Shown here: piece after piece, positions 12,265-27,200 of the stretch
Layout of the letters: every line of letters begins with the position of its first letter
Numbering within the stretch: position 1 is the stretch's first letter
From: Bufo bufo
Taxonomy: Eukaryota; Chordata; Amphibia; Anura; Bufonidae
Assembly (NCBI RefSeq): GCF_905171765.1
Contig: NC_053390.1
Span: 585,368,471-585,432,470, forward strand
Length of the DNA stretch: 64,000 nt
Direction of reading: 5' to 3'
Notes under the pieces: generated by a model
What the model was told of the DNA's origin: nothing
Seen by the model: the letters and a program-made list of their open reading frames with translations, nothing else
The model's database searches: none
Program-made: the position numbers and the translations under genes

Positions 12265-15200
12265 TGCACTTAAACAAAAAGAAAATGTGTTTATTTACAC
12301 AGCCATCAGAATCCACGGCGTAATAAAATAATATATACACAGATACACTGTCCAAGGATCTTGACAATGTGCTCCGACAAAGCGAGGAAATAAATGGATC
12401 ACTTTTTAATGAAGTGCCATAGGTCAACTGCAAAATAAAGAGAAAGAGGTTAGCAAGACATCTCCTGTGAGGGGAAAAAAAATAAAGTGACATCAGAAAC
12501 GAGACAGATCAGATCATTTGCTTTGAACTACATACAATCACTTTCATTACCTTTTGTGTCGCCCCTATTCCCTCACAGATTGTAAGCTCTTGAGAGCAGG
12601 GCCCTCACTCCTAGTCTTTCACTTGTATTTTAGCCTGTAATCCTGTGATGTCTATTTTGATTTAAACATGCGCCCTCTGAAGTGTAAAGTGCTGCGGAAT
12701 ATGGTAGCACTATATAAAAGGTTTTTATTTCATTAGCCAAACTATACAAAAAATAAAATAACTAGACGGCAGTTACTACTTTGAACATTTGTTGCAATAA
12801 CTTTGGCTAGCAACTATAATATATAGGGGAGGAGATATACAGGTCTGGGGGCTTTTTTTCAGGATCAGCAGACCAGGGGAATCTGCAGTGGTCGATATGC
12901 TGGATATGTTTAGAAGCTAGCAGATTCTATCCCAATTGATGTGCAGTTCTTTTAAATGTAACACCCCTCAAGAAAGGCAGCACCAACATGCTCCTGGGTG
13001 TCACAGCAATTACATCAGGATGCCAGAGTAGGGTGCCTGAGTTTTTCAGCACACAATGGCATTCTAAGTTATAGAGGCGTCTGATGTCACAGCCATGATA
13101 CTATGTGATGAAAGAGAGAAGAGAAGGGAGCTCCTTGCTCAACGAATCTCCCAGTCTGTGATGGCTATACTGGCCTGATCCTGCACCACACTTCTGATGG
13201 AGGTACAGGCTTAGCATGGGGCTGCCCTCATACTGAAGGATTTATGCCCAAGAGCTGCTGCCTGGCCATCCTGGTCTCTGCTCCAGTACTGCCAGTGGTA
13301 AACCAGGGAAGAAAACAGGCTGGAAAGGATCTTCTCACCTTCTGCTATATGCTGACTGGATAGTCTTCCAAGCATCCCAAGGGACAGGAATCAACGGACT
13401 CATTCTAGCGAGGAGGAATCTTTTGAACTGTTTTCCAAGTTGCTTCCTGTCCCTAGGAGGCAGACAACCCCTCCTGTATGGTGTTAGGAAAATACATTAT
13501 TTCTGTTACAGTTATGATAAATCTCTTTCATTGTTACACACTGACCTTCAGGGGGCACTGTACTTGATTCCCCCGGCAGTGGTGCCTGCAAGAAAAAATA
13601 AAATTGCTTTCTTATTACAGTTTACTAATTTTAAGTTTCAAGCTGTATAGCTTAGATATAGAGTTTTTGGTAAAAGAGCAATCATAAAATCTAAATCTTA
13701 TCTTTCAATTGTTGACTAATACAAATCAGCAACTTAAAGTTGCATGGATCTTAAGGCTTAAAGGGGTTGTCAGAGTAATTTTTTTATTCTATGTTTCTAA
13801 CTAGGCAAATGTAACAGCTTTCCAATTAACTCACTTTATCTCCAGTGGCTGGTTTCTCAGATCTCACTAGGGGTCACATGACCTGTGATGTCAGCTTCTC
13901 TCCCTGCTCTGATAATGTTGGTGCACAAGCCTGAGAGATCTGTACAGGAGACGTCAATGTTCTGGCCACGCCCCCCTGCACTGCCAGCTGCTGCTTATTG
14001 CCCTCTCCCAGGATTCTTAACCCCTTCAGCTGCACAGAGTCAGTGCTGAAGTGTTTACTGTGTAGCTGCAAGCAGTGGGGAGACAAATGCTGGGCACAGG
14101 AGCTGAAACAAGTTCTGCAGAGCATTGCAGGTAGGGGGATGATCCTGGGTGTATTAGCAGTGTCAATGTACAGCTAGGACTTGTAGTTCTATACATACAA
14201 CATGCTGCTGAGACTCACAGCAGGCAGACATGTGACTCAGGGCAGCACTTTTATTCACTCCCTAAGGGTACTTTCACACTTGCGGCAAAGAGATCCGGCA
14301 AGCAGTTCCGTCGCCGGTACTGCCTGCTGGATCAGGCAAAACGTATGCCAACTGATGGCATTAGTAAGACTGATCAGGATCCTTATCAGTCTTAAAAATG
14401 CCTGATCAGTCGAAAAAATGCAATGAAATGCCGGATCCGTCTTTCCGGTGTCATCCAGCAAAACGGATCCGGCATTTATTTTTTTCACCTTTTTTTCAGT
14501 CTGCGCATGCGCATTCCTATGGGAAAAAATGCCGGATCCGGCATTCAGGCAAGTCTTCAGTTTTTTTCGCCGGATCAGTCAAAATGACTGAACTGAAGAC
14601 ATCCTGAACGGATTACTCTCCATTCAGAATGCATGGGGATAAAACTGATCAGTTCCTTTCCGGTATAGAGCCCCTGTATCGGAACTCTATGCCGGAAAAG
14701 AAAAACGCTAGTGTGAAAGTACCCTTAGCAGTGCAGGGGGAGGGGCAGAGATTGTTATTATTGCAAGTAAACAAAGGGCCAGAAGAGAACCAGGGAAATG
14801 AGGAAATAGACATTTTTTTTGCCTAAAACTTGCTTAGCCTAGTTATATATCGCTGACCATCAGATTTACAGTGCTATATCTTTTTTTTCCATAACTCGGA
14901 CAACCCCTTTAAGAATTAAATAAGCCATATAATTTCAAATGTACTAATAAAATCATTTGACACATGGTAGATCCTTGCGCTTAAGTTTGGTTAAATATCT
15001 GTGGCAACAATGTCTGAGTGTGTTTAAAAGGGACTTTCCAGCTTTGCCCGTGTCCACAAGTCATTGTTAGACCAGAAGGTAAAGCGGGGAGGGGGATCTG
15101 TGAGGAGATTACAGCTTTTATTTTATCTTTTCACAGCATTATGATTAGCTTTAAATATCTTTTGTTTCTGCTGGAAACCCCTTGGATGTCAAAGACTATG

Positions 15201-18200
15201 AACAAGTACTCTCAGAGTCATTTGATCACAGAATCTTTGTATCGTGCAAACATTTGCTGTTTGGACATCAGTAAGTGCAAATGTAATCATACCGTGTTGA
15301 AACCTATCAATGATGTTACCCTTTAACAGTTCTTTACATTTAAGAGAATAAAGGTGACGTGACAAGCCTACAAAGCAATACTACATCTAAAAAGACGACA
15401 AACTCACAGCTTTGATTATAGCAGCGGCTTCTTCTTCACTGCAGCAAAAAGGGCTGTCACTAACCAAAACGTTTTTACTACGGGGCAAAAAACAAAATGA
15501 AATTGTCATTTGGTGCATTTCATAAAATTATTACTTCCTGTAAGCACTGATCACCGCTGCCACGCTTCTGTGTTCCCAGGGTGCACTGGGAAGATAGGGA
15601 GAGGAGTGGGGATGCAGCCATCCGCACCGACAATAACTGCAATATGTTCCGGTATACCTACTGTCAAGCACTGATCGCCGCATCCCTGTTCCTATCATCT
15701 CATCTTCCAGCGATAACCAGAGACGCGCTGGGAAGGTTGAGGGCAGTGCTGCTGCCAGAGACAAGCGTTGGCAGCAGATAAACTGTCTGCAGGAAAGCAT
15801 GTCAAATCATTTTTAGTAAAGTTCATAACATATATGGAGGCAGAGAGATCAAAGGCAGGTTGAGAAGCCTGCCTCTGCATGATTCAGCCATCCAGTGTCT
15901 TTAGTGTTCTGTAAAATGCTGAAGATAGATTGTCCTTAGCAACCGTCATAAGACTGCTAAGATGAGACTTTACATACAGTGTTCTAATAAAAATTATCAT
16001 ATTAACATAATAAAGTAGCATACAAACACACTCAATGTCCCTACACAAAGAAAATAAATAGCAGTTATACTTTAATGCATTAAAACCTCACTTTTATATA
16101 TTAAAGAAAAAAACATTCAAATATGAAGAAAAATGTATGGACATTACATTAAAAAGGTTCTCTATCTATTGTTCTGTGGATAAGAGATAAACGCTGTTTA
16201 GTGGAATAATCCATTTAAAGACAAATGCTTCTTTCTCCACTCAAACTCCTCTTTTCATCCACTATAGAACCTACTATCATACAGGTCAACATCATGGGAA
16301 CAAATAAAATTATTTTTATATAGTAAATCATTTCAAGAAATGCAGCACAGAAGCTGGAGAAACCTAGGAAGCTACTCAGGACATTGATCAGGACCTGGTG
16401 CTAGTTCAGTGGAACCAGACACTGATACTGCATGCAGGAACACATCATAGCAGGTAATGTCTGCCCAATCTGAATCAGAGCTCAGAAAAACTGAATAGAA
16501 AAGAATAGACCAGGATAAGCCATTACACAACCAAAATTGACCAGTATGATAATTCATCTGGAATGAATGATATGCGTTAAAGGGGTTGACCCATTAAGAC
16601 AATTTATCCAATATCCATAGGGTACTGGATAACTATGTGATCACAGGGGCCCCCCTTTTAATGGAGTTCCAGACATGCATCCAAGTCCAACGTTGAACTC
16701 TATGGGACTGTTGGAGATAGCCGGGTACAAGTTAGCCCCAGCAGCTCCATAAAGCAGAACAGAGTGGCAGCGCACATATGGGACTTCGCAAATGAGGGAG
16801 CATGGGCCCCTGCTCTCATAATAAGCAAGGTCCTAGCAGCCAGACCCCCACCGATCAAACATTCATCCAGTATCCTGTGGATTGGGGTTAATTTGTCTTA
16901 CTCCAAATTTAGGTATTTGCCTTGTGAGCATTAATAACACTGTTTCTGTGCAGGTTTCATCAGCAGTATGCCAGATGCCCACCAGCACACTGACGTGAGA
17001 CAGTTACATGACAATTGTTAGAAGGCTTCAAGCCAAATCTTTAAAGTAATAAAAGAAAAATCACCACTAGTTCTTCTACTGGACTTTGACTACAAGAGAT
17101 CAAAATGTGCATGGACACTGTACAAAGAACAAGAGTATCCAACAGTCCAGCAGCAAAGACACCCATAACTTACCACACTATATCACCACACTCTGACTTC
17201 TTATGAACCATGTTCAACCAAAATTCATGAGTTTCTTTAATAACGTCAACCGCAAATGCCTAAGAAAAAAATAAAAAATAAACTTCCTAAAAATGTTATA
17301 GAATAGTACTAGCACATTAGATTCCTTAAGAAAATGGAGCAGGCAGTAACAATGTTCCCAGAGCTGTGATGACAAAGCCTGTGCCAGTAGCAGGATCTTC
17401 CAGAACAAAGGACACTTGTGACTCAAACACATGTACATAGAGCTGTACAGGGCAGAAGGAGTCCCATGTTTGATTGCCAAAACTGTGAAAAAGCACATGT
17501 TTAAAACTGAAGACCTCTACTGTGAACACCAATTGGCACCATTACTTTCTGCTTACTTTTTACATGTTTTCAGCCACAGAAATGAAAACGACCAAAAACT
17601 GCTACCAATGACTTCACTTTAACATCTGTTTGAAGTTCATAATTTTCAAGGACGGCACATTTCCATTTTAAGAATAATGGCCAACTAATTTATTAAACAA
17701 GTGTTCATAGCCGCTTCCCGCCGCAGACAGTTTTGGCCTTCCTGAAACCACCTCATTCTCCGTTTCTGATGTGTCATTTTGTGGTAATAAAATAACTTTG
17801 AAATGTTTTTAATTATCCAAGTGATTCTGACATTGCTTTTTCGTGACAGATTGTACTTCATGTTAGGCTGTGTTCACATCTGCTTCACAGGCTTTGCTTG
17901 GGGCCTGTTGCAGATTCCATTAAAAAAAACACACACCACTCAGAGATATGGGACAGGTATATTGCGGACATGGTAGCAGCAATCTAGCCTTGCATGTCCG
18001 CATCTCTATAGGGTAAAAAGAGGTGACAGAATCCCTTTAAGATGTTTCCATTCCAGCTCCTACGCCATCCATACCAGATTTTCTGTGTTACCACTTTTCC
18101 AGCATGCCTGTCAGTATATATTTTTATTATATGTTATGAGGAAGGGCTTGTATGCCCAAAACACATAAGTCAGAGTGATTTTAACACCTTCCCGACCAGC

Positions 18201-21200
18201 GCCGTAATATAAGGCGCTGTGGGAAGTGACTTCTCTAACAGCGCCGTAGTACTACGGCAGGCTAATCGGGTGGGTGCAGGAGCTGCACCCGGTCGATCAG
18301 TTGCAGAGGACCGGCTGTTCCCGTTAGCCGGACTCCTGCTGTATCAGCGCATTAACCCTCACTATGCCACGGTCAGCGCTGACCGTGGCATGTGCGGGGT
18401 GTGTTGAGGGAGCTCCCTCTCCTTCCCCATTGGGTCCCCGCGCTGCTGTGACGGTGACCCGACGGCAGGGAAGGCAGCCCGATGCCTTCCACAGGCATCG
18501 GGGCTGCCTTCCATGTAAGCCTGTAAGATCCAGCCCCCTGAATCTCACAGGCAGGAGGGCTGTAAGTGTATTACAGTGTGTAGTACACTTACAGCTAATG
18601 CATTACAATACAGAAGTATTGTAATGCATTGTACAGGGGATCAGACCCCCAAAAGTTGCAGGAGAAAAACAAACCCAAAAAAAACAACAACATTCTTTTC
18701 CCATAATTAAGTAATAAAAAGATTGTAAAAATTTTTTTACAAAAAGAAAAGAAAAGTATACATATTAGGTATTGCCGCGTCCGTATCGACCGGCTCTATA
18801 AAAAATATCACATGATTCACCCTGTCAGTGTCAGATGAATGCACCTTCCCTCACAAAAAGTGCATTACCAAGCGATCAAAAAGGCGTATTTAGCCCAAAA
18901 TTATACCAGTCATCTCATCGTGCAAAAAATGAGACTCTACCTAAGACAATCGCCCAAAAAAATAAAATAAAATATGTCTCTCAGAAAATGGCAACACAAA
19001 AACAAGATTTAATTCTGTTGAAAAATGCATTTACTGTGTAAAACTTAACAAAAAAAATAAAAATACTACACATATTGGGTATCACCGCATACGTAACAAC
19101 CTGCTCTATAAAAACAAACATAAAGCAGATATATGCAGAATGATGACTGATAACTAATTTTATGAGGCATTACTATCTGTCTTAAAAGTAGAGAAATTCT
19201 AATTTAGAAAATTGTGAAATTTTTCCCAAATTTTCGGTAAATTGGGGATTTTTTTTTATAAGTAAAGGAAGAATATATTGACTCAAATTTAGCACTGTCG
19301 TGAAGTACAATGTGTCACGAGAAAACAGTCTCAGAATGGCTTGGATAAGTAAAAGTGCTCCAAAGTTTTTAACACAAAGTGACACGTGTCAGATTTGCAA
19401 AAAATGGCCTGGGCAGGAAGGTGAAAACTGGCCCGGGGTAGAAAGGGTTAATATTTTTCTACTATGTTCTGACTCGATAAAGGAATTTGTTTTGATTTCG
19501 GTGCTGGATCTATTCAAATTTTTCCTGCATTGTTCCGGGTTGACAATCCAGATCGCGTACACCATACCTGTATGGAGGTGAGCTGATCCAAATTTCTTTT
19601 TCATTCGGGGGCATAGCTGCTTGTGCAGAGTACATCAGGGAATAATGAAGTATTTTTGGGCAGTGGGCAATGGACAAAAAGCAGCAATTCCACCACGGAG
19701 GTTTGGGTTTAGTTTGTACAGCGTCCACCATGTGGTAAAAATGACATGTTTTCCTTTGTTATGCAGGTCAGTACGATTACCAAATTTTGATTTTTTTTTT
19801 TATTATGGGATACTTTTTTTCATTATTTGTGTTAATTTTCTCTCAACGTAGCTATGTAAAGGCTTACTTTTTACAGGATAAGTTGCCATTTTCATTAGTA
19901 CTATTTAGTACAACTTTTTGATAGCTTTTTTATTTCATTTTTTTCGGTTGCTGGATAAACAGCAATTCCAACATTCTTCGTGGAGTTTCACTTTTACAGA
20001 GTTTATTGTGTAGTAAAATGACAAGTTGGGCTACTTTCACACTCGCGTTTTGTGTGCGGATCCGTTCAGATAATACAACCGTCTGCATCCATTCAGAACG
20101 TATCCGTTTGTATTATCTTTAACATAGCCAAGATGGACCCATCTTGAACTCCATTGAAAGTCAATGGAGGACGTATCCGTTTTCTATTGTGCCAGTGAAA
20201 ACATATTCGTCCCCATTGACTTACATTGTATGCCAGGACGGATCCGTTTGACTCAGTTTCATCAGACTGACACCAAAACGCTGCAAGCAGCGTTTTGGTG
20301 TCCGCCTCTAAAGTGGAATGGAGACTGATCGGAGGCAAACTGATGCATTCTGAGCGGATCCTTTTCCATTCAGAACGCATTAAGGCAAAACTGATCCGTT
20401 TTGGACCGCTTGTGAGAGCCCTGAACGGATCTCACAAACGGAAAGCCAAAACGCCAGTGTGAAAGTAGACTTAACTTCATTCTGCTGGTCAGTATGATTT
20501 CATATACTGTACATGTTTTTTTTAACATTTTACTCCTTTTACACAATACAAACACTTTAAAAAGCATAATGTCATATTTTATCTTTCTGTCAACAGAACT
20601 GTGTAAGGGCTTGATTTTGAGGGGCGAGTTGACGTTTTCATTGTCCCCATTTGGGGTACATATTACTTTTCTAACTACTTTTAATTATGTTTTGGGACCA
20701 AAAAATGACGGTCCTTCTGCCCACTCGGACTCAGAATGTGAATTCCAAATTAACCAATCAGTATGTTTTTGGAGTGTGAAAGTAAACCAGAACACACAGA
20801 GGAAACCCATACAAACACGGGGAGAACATACAAAGCCCATGTAGATTTTGCCATTGGTCAGATTCGAACCCCAATGTAAGGCAAGAGTACTAGACAGGTT
20901 CTTTGTAAAGAGAGATCATCATTTCTAACAGTGTTCTCTGGACTGACCTGATCTTTAAATTGTCCATTAAAGCCAAACTGGTTTTCCTGTTTCCCATCAG
21001 GCACTTTATAGGTTTTCAGCCATTCAACAGTAGCCTCGAGATAGCCAGGTTTCAACTTTTTGACATCATCAATGTCTGCAACAATATACAGTGAAAAGAG
21101 TGAATAGGTCAGTTGCAATCACTACAATTTAAAACAGATTACTAATCTGTTAATAGACCAGCAAGGATAAAAAAATATTTTATTTAAGAATATTTCATTC

Positions 21201-24200
21201 ATAAAATTTCTGTGATAGAGGCACAATGAAAATAATGGGTTATTCACCTACTGAGCGGCACATAGAGCTGCAGCAATATAAGGATCTCAGCGAGACTACT
21301 GCTATATCTCGTTTTATAAAAAGCTTGATTTTTTTTGTCTATTGAGAACGCCCTCCCCCACTCCAATCCTACCACTCTTTTTCAGCAGAATGATGTACTG
21401 ATTGAACATAATTTAAGCAAGGTCGAGTCACTGAAACCTTAATAATAGTCTCAACAGAAATAAGATGGAATGTAAGATCCAAAATTTCATTTGGCACACT
21501 GATCAAAACCCAAAACCAATTTAAAATGGAAGCCACTAAAACTTAAAGGGGTTCTCCCATGAAAAATATTCCAGTTTTCAAACCAGCACCTGGATCTGAA
21601 TACTTTTACAATTGCATGTAAAATTTTGTATAACTACCAAGTTATTTAATGAAATGTATCTGTATAGCGCCACCTGCTGTTTATTCATTTTCTTATTTCT
21701 TTAACCTGCTCACTGAGAAGGCCGCACATGCTCAGTTTCATCCTACAACTGCCTCCTGAGCTGTGATAGGGAGAGCTGAGACACGCCCCCTTAGCTGCAG
21801 CAGAAAAGACACTCCCCTTGAGCTGCCAGCTTGATATGAATCTAGCAGAGCAATGAATGAGGAGATCTCTGGATCAATGTGAGGTACAGGGCTGGTTCTA
21901 GCTTTGTTAGAAAGAGATTATCATATACTATGTCATTTTTTACATTGGTCAAGGGATAACTAAATTGATTTAACTCAACACTACAAACATGTTGACACAT
22001 AAGATACAGAAGCATTGCACCCAAAATGTAAAGAAGCATACGTACAAAACAGTTTTTTTGTTTATTGTTGTTTTGCTAAGGTGACCATTTTTGCATATAT
22101 GAAAACAGGAAGTGCAGCCATATTGGTTACTTGCGGATTAACACCTCTAAAGGTGCTGACTAATTCAATAACAGTGGCCACTAGTCCATCAGTTTCTGAG
22201 AGGTTAATTGAAAAATTTGACAATCCAGGTGGTCTGATCTTCAAAAAATTGGTTACTGCATAAAAAAATAAATAGGTCATTAAACCTTTAAAGGGCTTTT
22301 CCAGGCTTCTGATATTAGTGACCTAATCTCAGGATAGGTCATCAATAGGCCATGACTGAGGGTCCAACACCTGGCACCCCCACTATTCAGCTGTTCCCCA
22401 CAGCCTCTGGCACTGCAACTAGCACCATGAACAGGACAAGAAGAAAAGCTCCACTCAGAGTGAAGAGGTCGATTAATTTCAGCTCCTATGCACTGTGAAT
22501 GAAACCGTGATTCCTTTTCCATTCAAGGTGCTAGCTCCGGAATCAGAGGCTGAAGGGAAGGGATCTAAAGGGATGCCGGGTGTCAGATAACCACTGATCG
22601 GAAATTAATGAGCTATCCTCACGATAGGTCATCAATATCAGGACAAAACAAAATCATCATCAGACATAGGCTACTAATATTTGATCACTTTTACATTTTG
22701 GGTGAAAATACTTTCATCTGGGTCTTGGGGGCAGGTACCTAGGAGGTCAACTCGCAGCAAATATATCCAAGCTATGAAATAAAACGTGACATTTAGACAA
22801 AACAAACACCTATACACAACCGGCATGCAGCAACGCAATCACTTCTACTGTAATTTAACCAACCATTGAATTTGTCGGCTTCAGGATCTTCAATATTAAT
22901 TGCAATAATCTTCCAGTCCATTTCTCCTTCATCAATCAAAGCTAGAACTCCAAGTGGTTTTACTTGAATTACTTCTCCCCTAAAGCAAACCTGCAACACA
23001 TGATTCATCCTGTTAAGATTTTACTACTGAATGCTTTTAATTTGATCATCTAATCTTTCCCTAGCAAGCAGCCTCCCATCACTACTGTATGGGCAAAGCC
23101 GCTATTCATCTGGGGAGACCTCTTTTTAACAGGAATCAACTGAATGCAGAATTAGGGCTCATGCACGCAAACATGTGCGCCTCATGCTGCAAACTGGAAA
23201 TAGCGGTCCGGAATTTATGGGAAACTGCCGTGTGCCGTCGTTTGCAGATCCATTCACTTGAAAGGGTCCCCATTCCGCAAGATTCAGTCTGTACCACAAA
23301 AAAAAAATAGAACGTTCCACTGGAAGCGCTGCGTAGGGCTTCTGCTCTGTAACTTGCGGACCGATTCAAGTGAATGGGTCCACATCTGTGATACGGAGTG
23401 CACACGTCCGATGCCTGTATATTGAGGACCCGCTGTTTGCGAGCTGCAATAGGTGTATGGGCCACAGATGTTCATGTGTATGAGCCCTTCGAATTCTGTA
23501 AAGTGTTACTTATTTTGTTCCTTTAATCTAAGGTCTGAACTTTGAATGCTTGTATAGAGTGTACATAATCCTGTCTCCCCAACATCACACAACCCGTCTT
23601 TGACACTGACTATCCCCAGGCTGATACAATTGACATTGGGCTGGCAAATGATTCTCACAGCATTGCCATCACACCAATATTTGTATGCTTTTTATAATTC
23701 TAGCAGATTTTTTTTTTCCAGCAAAACTACATGTTAGGGGACTTTCACACTAGCGTTTTTCTTTTCCGGTATTAAGTTCCGTCAAAGGGGCTCAACACCG
23801 GAAAAAAACTGATCAGTTTTATCCCCATGCATTCTGAATGGAGAGCAATCCGTTCAGGATGCATCAGTTCAGTCCCTCTTACGTATTTTGGCCGGAGAAA
23901 ATAGCGCAGCATGCTACAGTTTTCTCTCTGGCCAAAAATCCAAAACAATTGCCGGAATGCCGGATCCGGCATTAATTTCCATTGAAATGTATTAATGCCG
24001 GATCCGGTACTAAGTGTTCTGGAAAACCGGATCTGCGCATGCGCAGACCTTTAAAAATGTGAAAAAAATAAATACTGGATCCGTTTTTCCGGATGACAAC
24101 CGGAAAGACGGATCTGGTATTGCAATGCATTTGTCAGATGGATCCGCATCCGGATCAGTCTCACAAATGCATCCGTTTGCGTCCGGATTACCGGATCCGG

Positions 24201-27200
24201 CAGGCTGTTCCGGGGAAGGAACTGCCTGTCGGAATCCTCTGCCGCAAGTGTGAAAGTACCCTTAAACCCATTGCTAACATTACGCTCTACTTCGGGCATG
24301 TGAAATTCAAGTGCCTGACCATTGTTTCCCTGTCATCTGCCTTTGGGACAATCCGTGTGTTCAGCAGACAGTCATCTAATGTGTATGTCCAACCTAAGAA
24401 CTAAACTTGAAGACAAAAAAACTAAGATGGTTTATGAAGCAAAGAGCACCTTGGAGCCGATTTCGCAGACATCAATAGGGTCATTATCGCCACAACATTT
24501 CGTATCTTTGTCTTTATGACTAGGATCTTCCCAGGTCTGTTGAACAGGGCAGAAAAAAAAAAGAACACAAAAAAAAAAACACAACACAGAAATCAAAGAA
24601 GCTCAAAAGACAGTTTTCCAGCAGCAACCTCCACGCTCTTTCAACTATCTTCCCCAGAAAAATAATTAGCAGTCTTGGTCAATACTGAATGCCTTTAAAA
24701 GACAAACATTTTTACCTGAGGTAAAGCGCCATAGTTCCAAATGTATCCCTTGTGGGGGAAGATATTTGACACATATCGAAGTTTTCCTTTTTTTACATCT
24801 TGTTTAATTGGATTTAAAGACTCCTTTGTTGCAATCTAATAAAAGAAATATTGTGCATAGAAAAGCGAGACTGAAATGAAACCCCACAGCCAGTGGACAT
24901 AGAAACAAATACAGTTTCTCAAACGTAAATCTCAAAAAGTAGCCAGTTACCTCCATTTTGGCATTCGTCCATCGTGGCACTTCAACCACCATGTTGAATA
25001 GGTTCTGAAATATAAATTACAGGTATTTGAAAGACAGAGACCTATAGAAAAGCCCTGTTGGGCACCTGCATATCACCAATCAAAAAGAATGAAACCTGTA
25101 ACCACATTTCAAAGGTTATTGTACAGGTTACATAGCAAGCTAGAAAGAGCCTGACACTTCAACGGTAACTAGGTGCCAGTGTGGTGCACATGACTTCAGC
25201 CATGCTGCTGGAACAGGGATTAGACAAACTGCATTCCCTGTTGCTGCACCTAAGGGCTCGTTCACACGATCGTATTTTGCGTTCCGTATACGGAACCATT
25301 CATTTCAATGGGTCAGCAAAAGATGCAGACAGCACTCTGTGTGCTGTCCGCATCAGTTGCTCCGTTCCATGGCCCCGCAAAAATGAGGAGTCCTGTCCTA
25401 TTCTTGTCAGTTTTGCGGACAAGAATAGGCATTTCTTTAATGGGCCCCCTGTTCTGTTCTGCAAATTGCAGAAGGCACACGGGCGGCTTCAGTTTTTTGT
25501 GGATCCGCAATTTGAAGACCGCAAAAAAAGGAGCGGTCGTGTGAACGAGCCCTAACAATGAGAGGTCCAGTATAGGGGTCTATACTAGTGTTGATCGAGC
25601 ACCAATGTGCTCGGGTGCTCTACCGAACACCCAAGTATAATGGAAGTCAATGGGAGAACCAGAGCATTAAACCAGGCACCCCCTGCTCTGAAGAGGGGAG
25701 GGTGTCTGGTTCATAGGAAAAGGTCAGAAATTAATGGAAACACCACTGAAATGGTTTGAAAACAGCATGGGGAGGACATCTGGATGCATCTTGGACTCCT
25801 ATTACCTATGACATACAATAGACAACCACACAAAGGCTACCGTATATGCACGCCAACAATCTATCCACGAGACAGATAACAGTCAGCATACCTTACAATG
25901 GCAGCCTTGTGCACTATGAGACATTCCAAACCAGCTCTCATCTGACTGAGAGCCAGTAAACCTCAAAGTTGCTTCATATCTGTTGGATGGCTTGGGTGGA
26001 CTTGCGCACCTAAATCAATATCATTAGGGTGACAAAAAGTTTTCTGATTGAATGTTATGTTAGGACAATGACCTTTCTATACAGTTTTGACATGTAAAAA
26101 CTAATTTGCATAAACATTGGCATATGGGTAAGACATGCAAATGAGCAGAATCTGCCTTGTTTTTCAGCTGAAAAACAATTTGCATGGAAAATTCGCAATA
26201 AAAATTTACAATTTGTAGATTACAATATTCGCAATCTACACTACTCATGAACAGCGCCATCTATTGGATTCATAGTCTTTTCATAAGACTATGAATCCAA
26301 TAGATGGCGCTGTTCACGAGTAGTGTAGATTGCAAATATTATAATCTACAAATTGTAAATTATTGCAAATTTCCTATGCAAATGGTGTTTCAACTGAAAA
26401 ACAAGCAGATTCAGCTAATTTGCATATGCCCACGATTATGCAAATGAGTTTACATGAGAAAACTGTAGAGAGGTTATTGAATATTATGTTAGGACAATCA
26501 GAAAACTTTGTCTCCCTAATGATAATGATCTAGGTGCGCAAGTCCACCCAAGCCATCCAACAGATATGAAGAAACTTTGAGGCTTACTGCCTCTCAGTCA
26601 GATGAGAGCTGGTTTTGAATGTCTCATAGTGCACAAGGCTGCCATTGTAAGGTATGCTGACTATATCTGTCTCATGGATAGATTGTTGGCTTGCACATAC
26701 CCAGCTTTTGGCATATAGCGTTTGTGTGGTTGTCTATTGTATGTCATAGGTAATGGGAGTCCAAGATGCTCCAGATGTCCTTCCCATGCTGTTTCCAAAC
26801 CATTTTGGTGGTGTTTCCATCCATTTCTAACCTTTTTCTGTGAACCAGACACCCTCCCTTCTTTAAAGCAGGGGGTGCCTGGTTTAATGCACAGGTCTCC
26901 CATTGATTTTCATTGTGTTCAATTGTGCTCGAGCACCCGCAGTATTCAGCCGAACACCGATGTGCCGAGCATAGCGATGCTCGAGCCGAACTGCTGTTCG
27001 GCTGAGCATGCTCGCTCAACACTAGTCTATACAAAAGCCATGTTTCTGATAGGAGAGGTCTTTGTTTGAGGCACCTGTCACATACCAGGAGCACTTTAAA
27101 GCGATTATCCAGTTTAGAACACCCATTTCCATATTCTCTATTAGGGAATCCTTAGTTAATATAGGGGAGGGGTCCTCTGGTCGGGATCCTCATCTCTTGA

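Noticed and set aside
25181..25558. Plus-strand frame of 124 codons and overlapping frames
   Set aside because: They are chance frames across a palindromic MITE; the translation reflects the inverted repeats.
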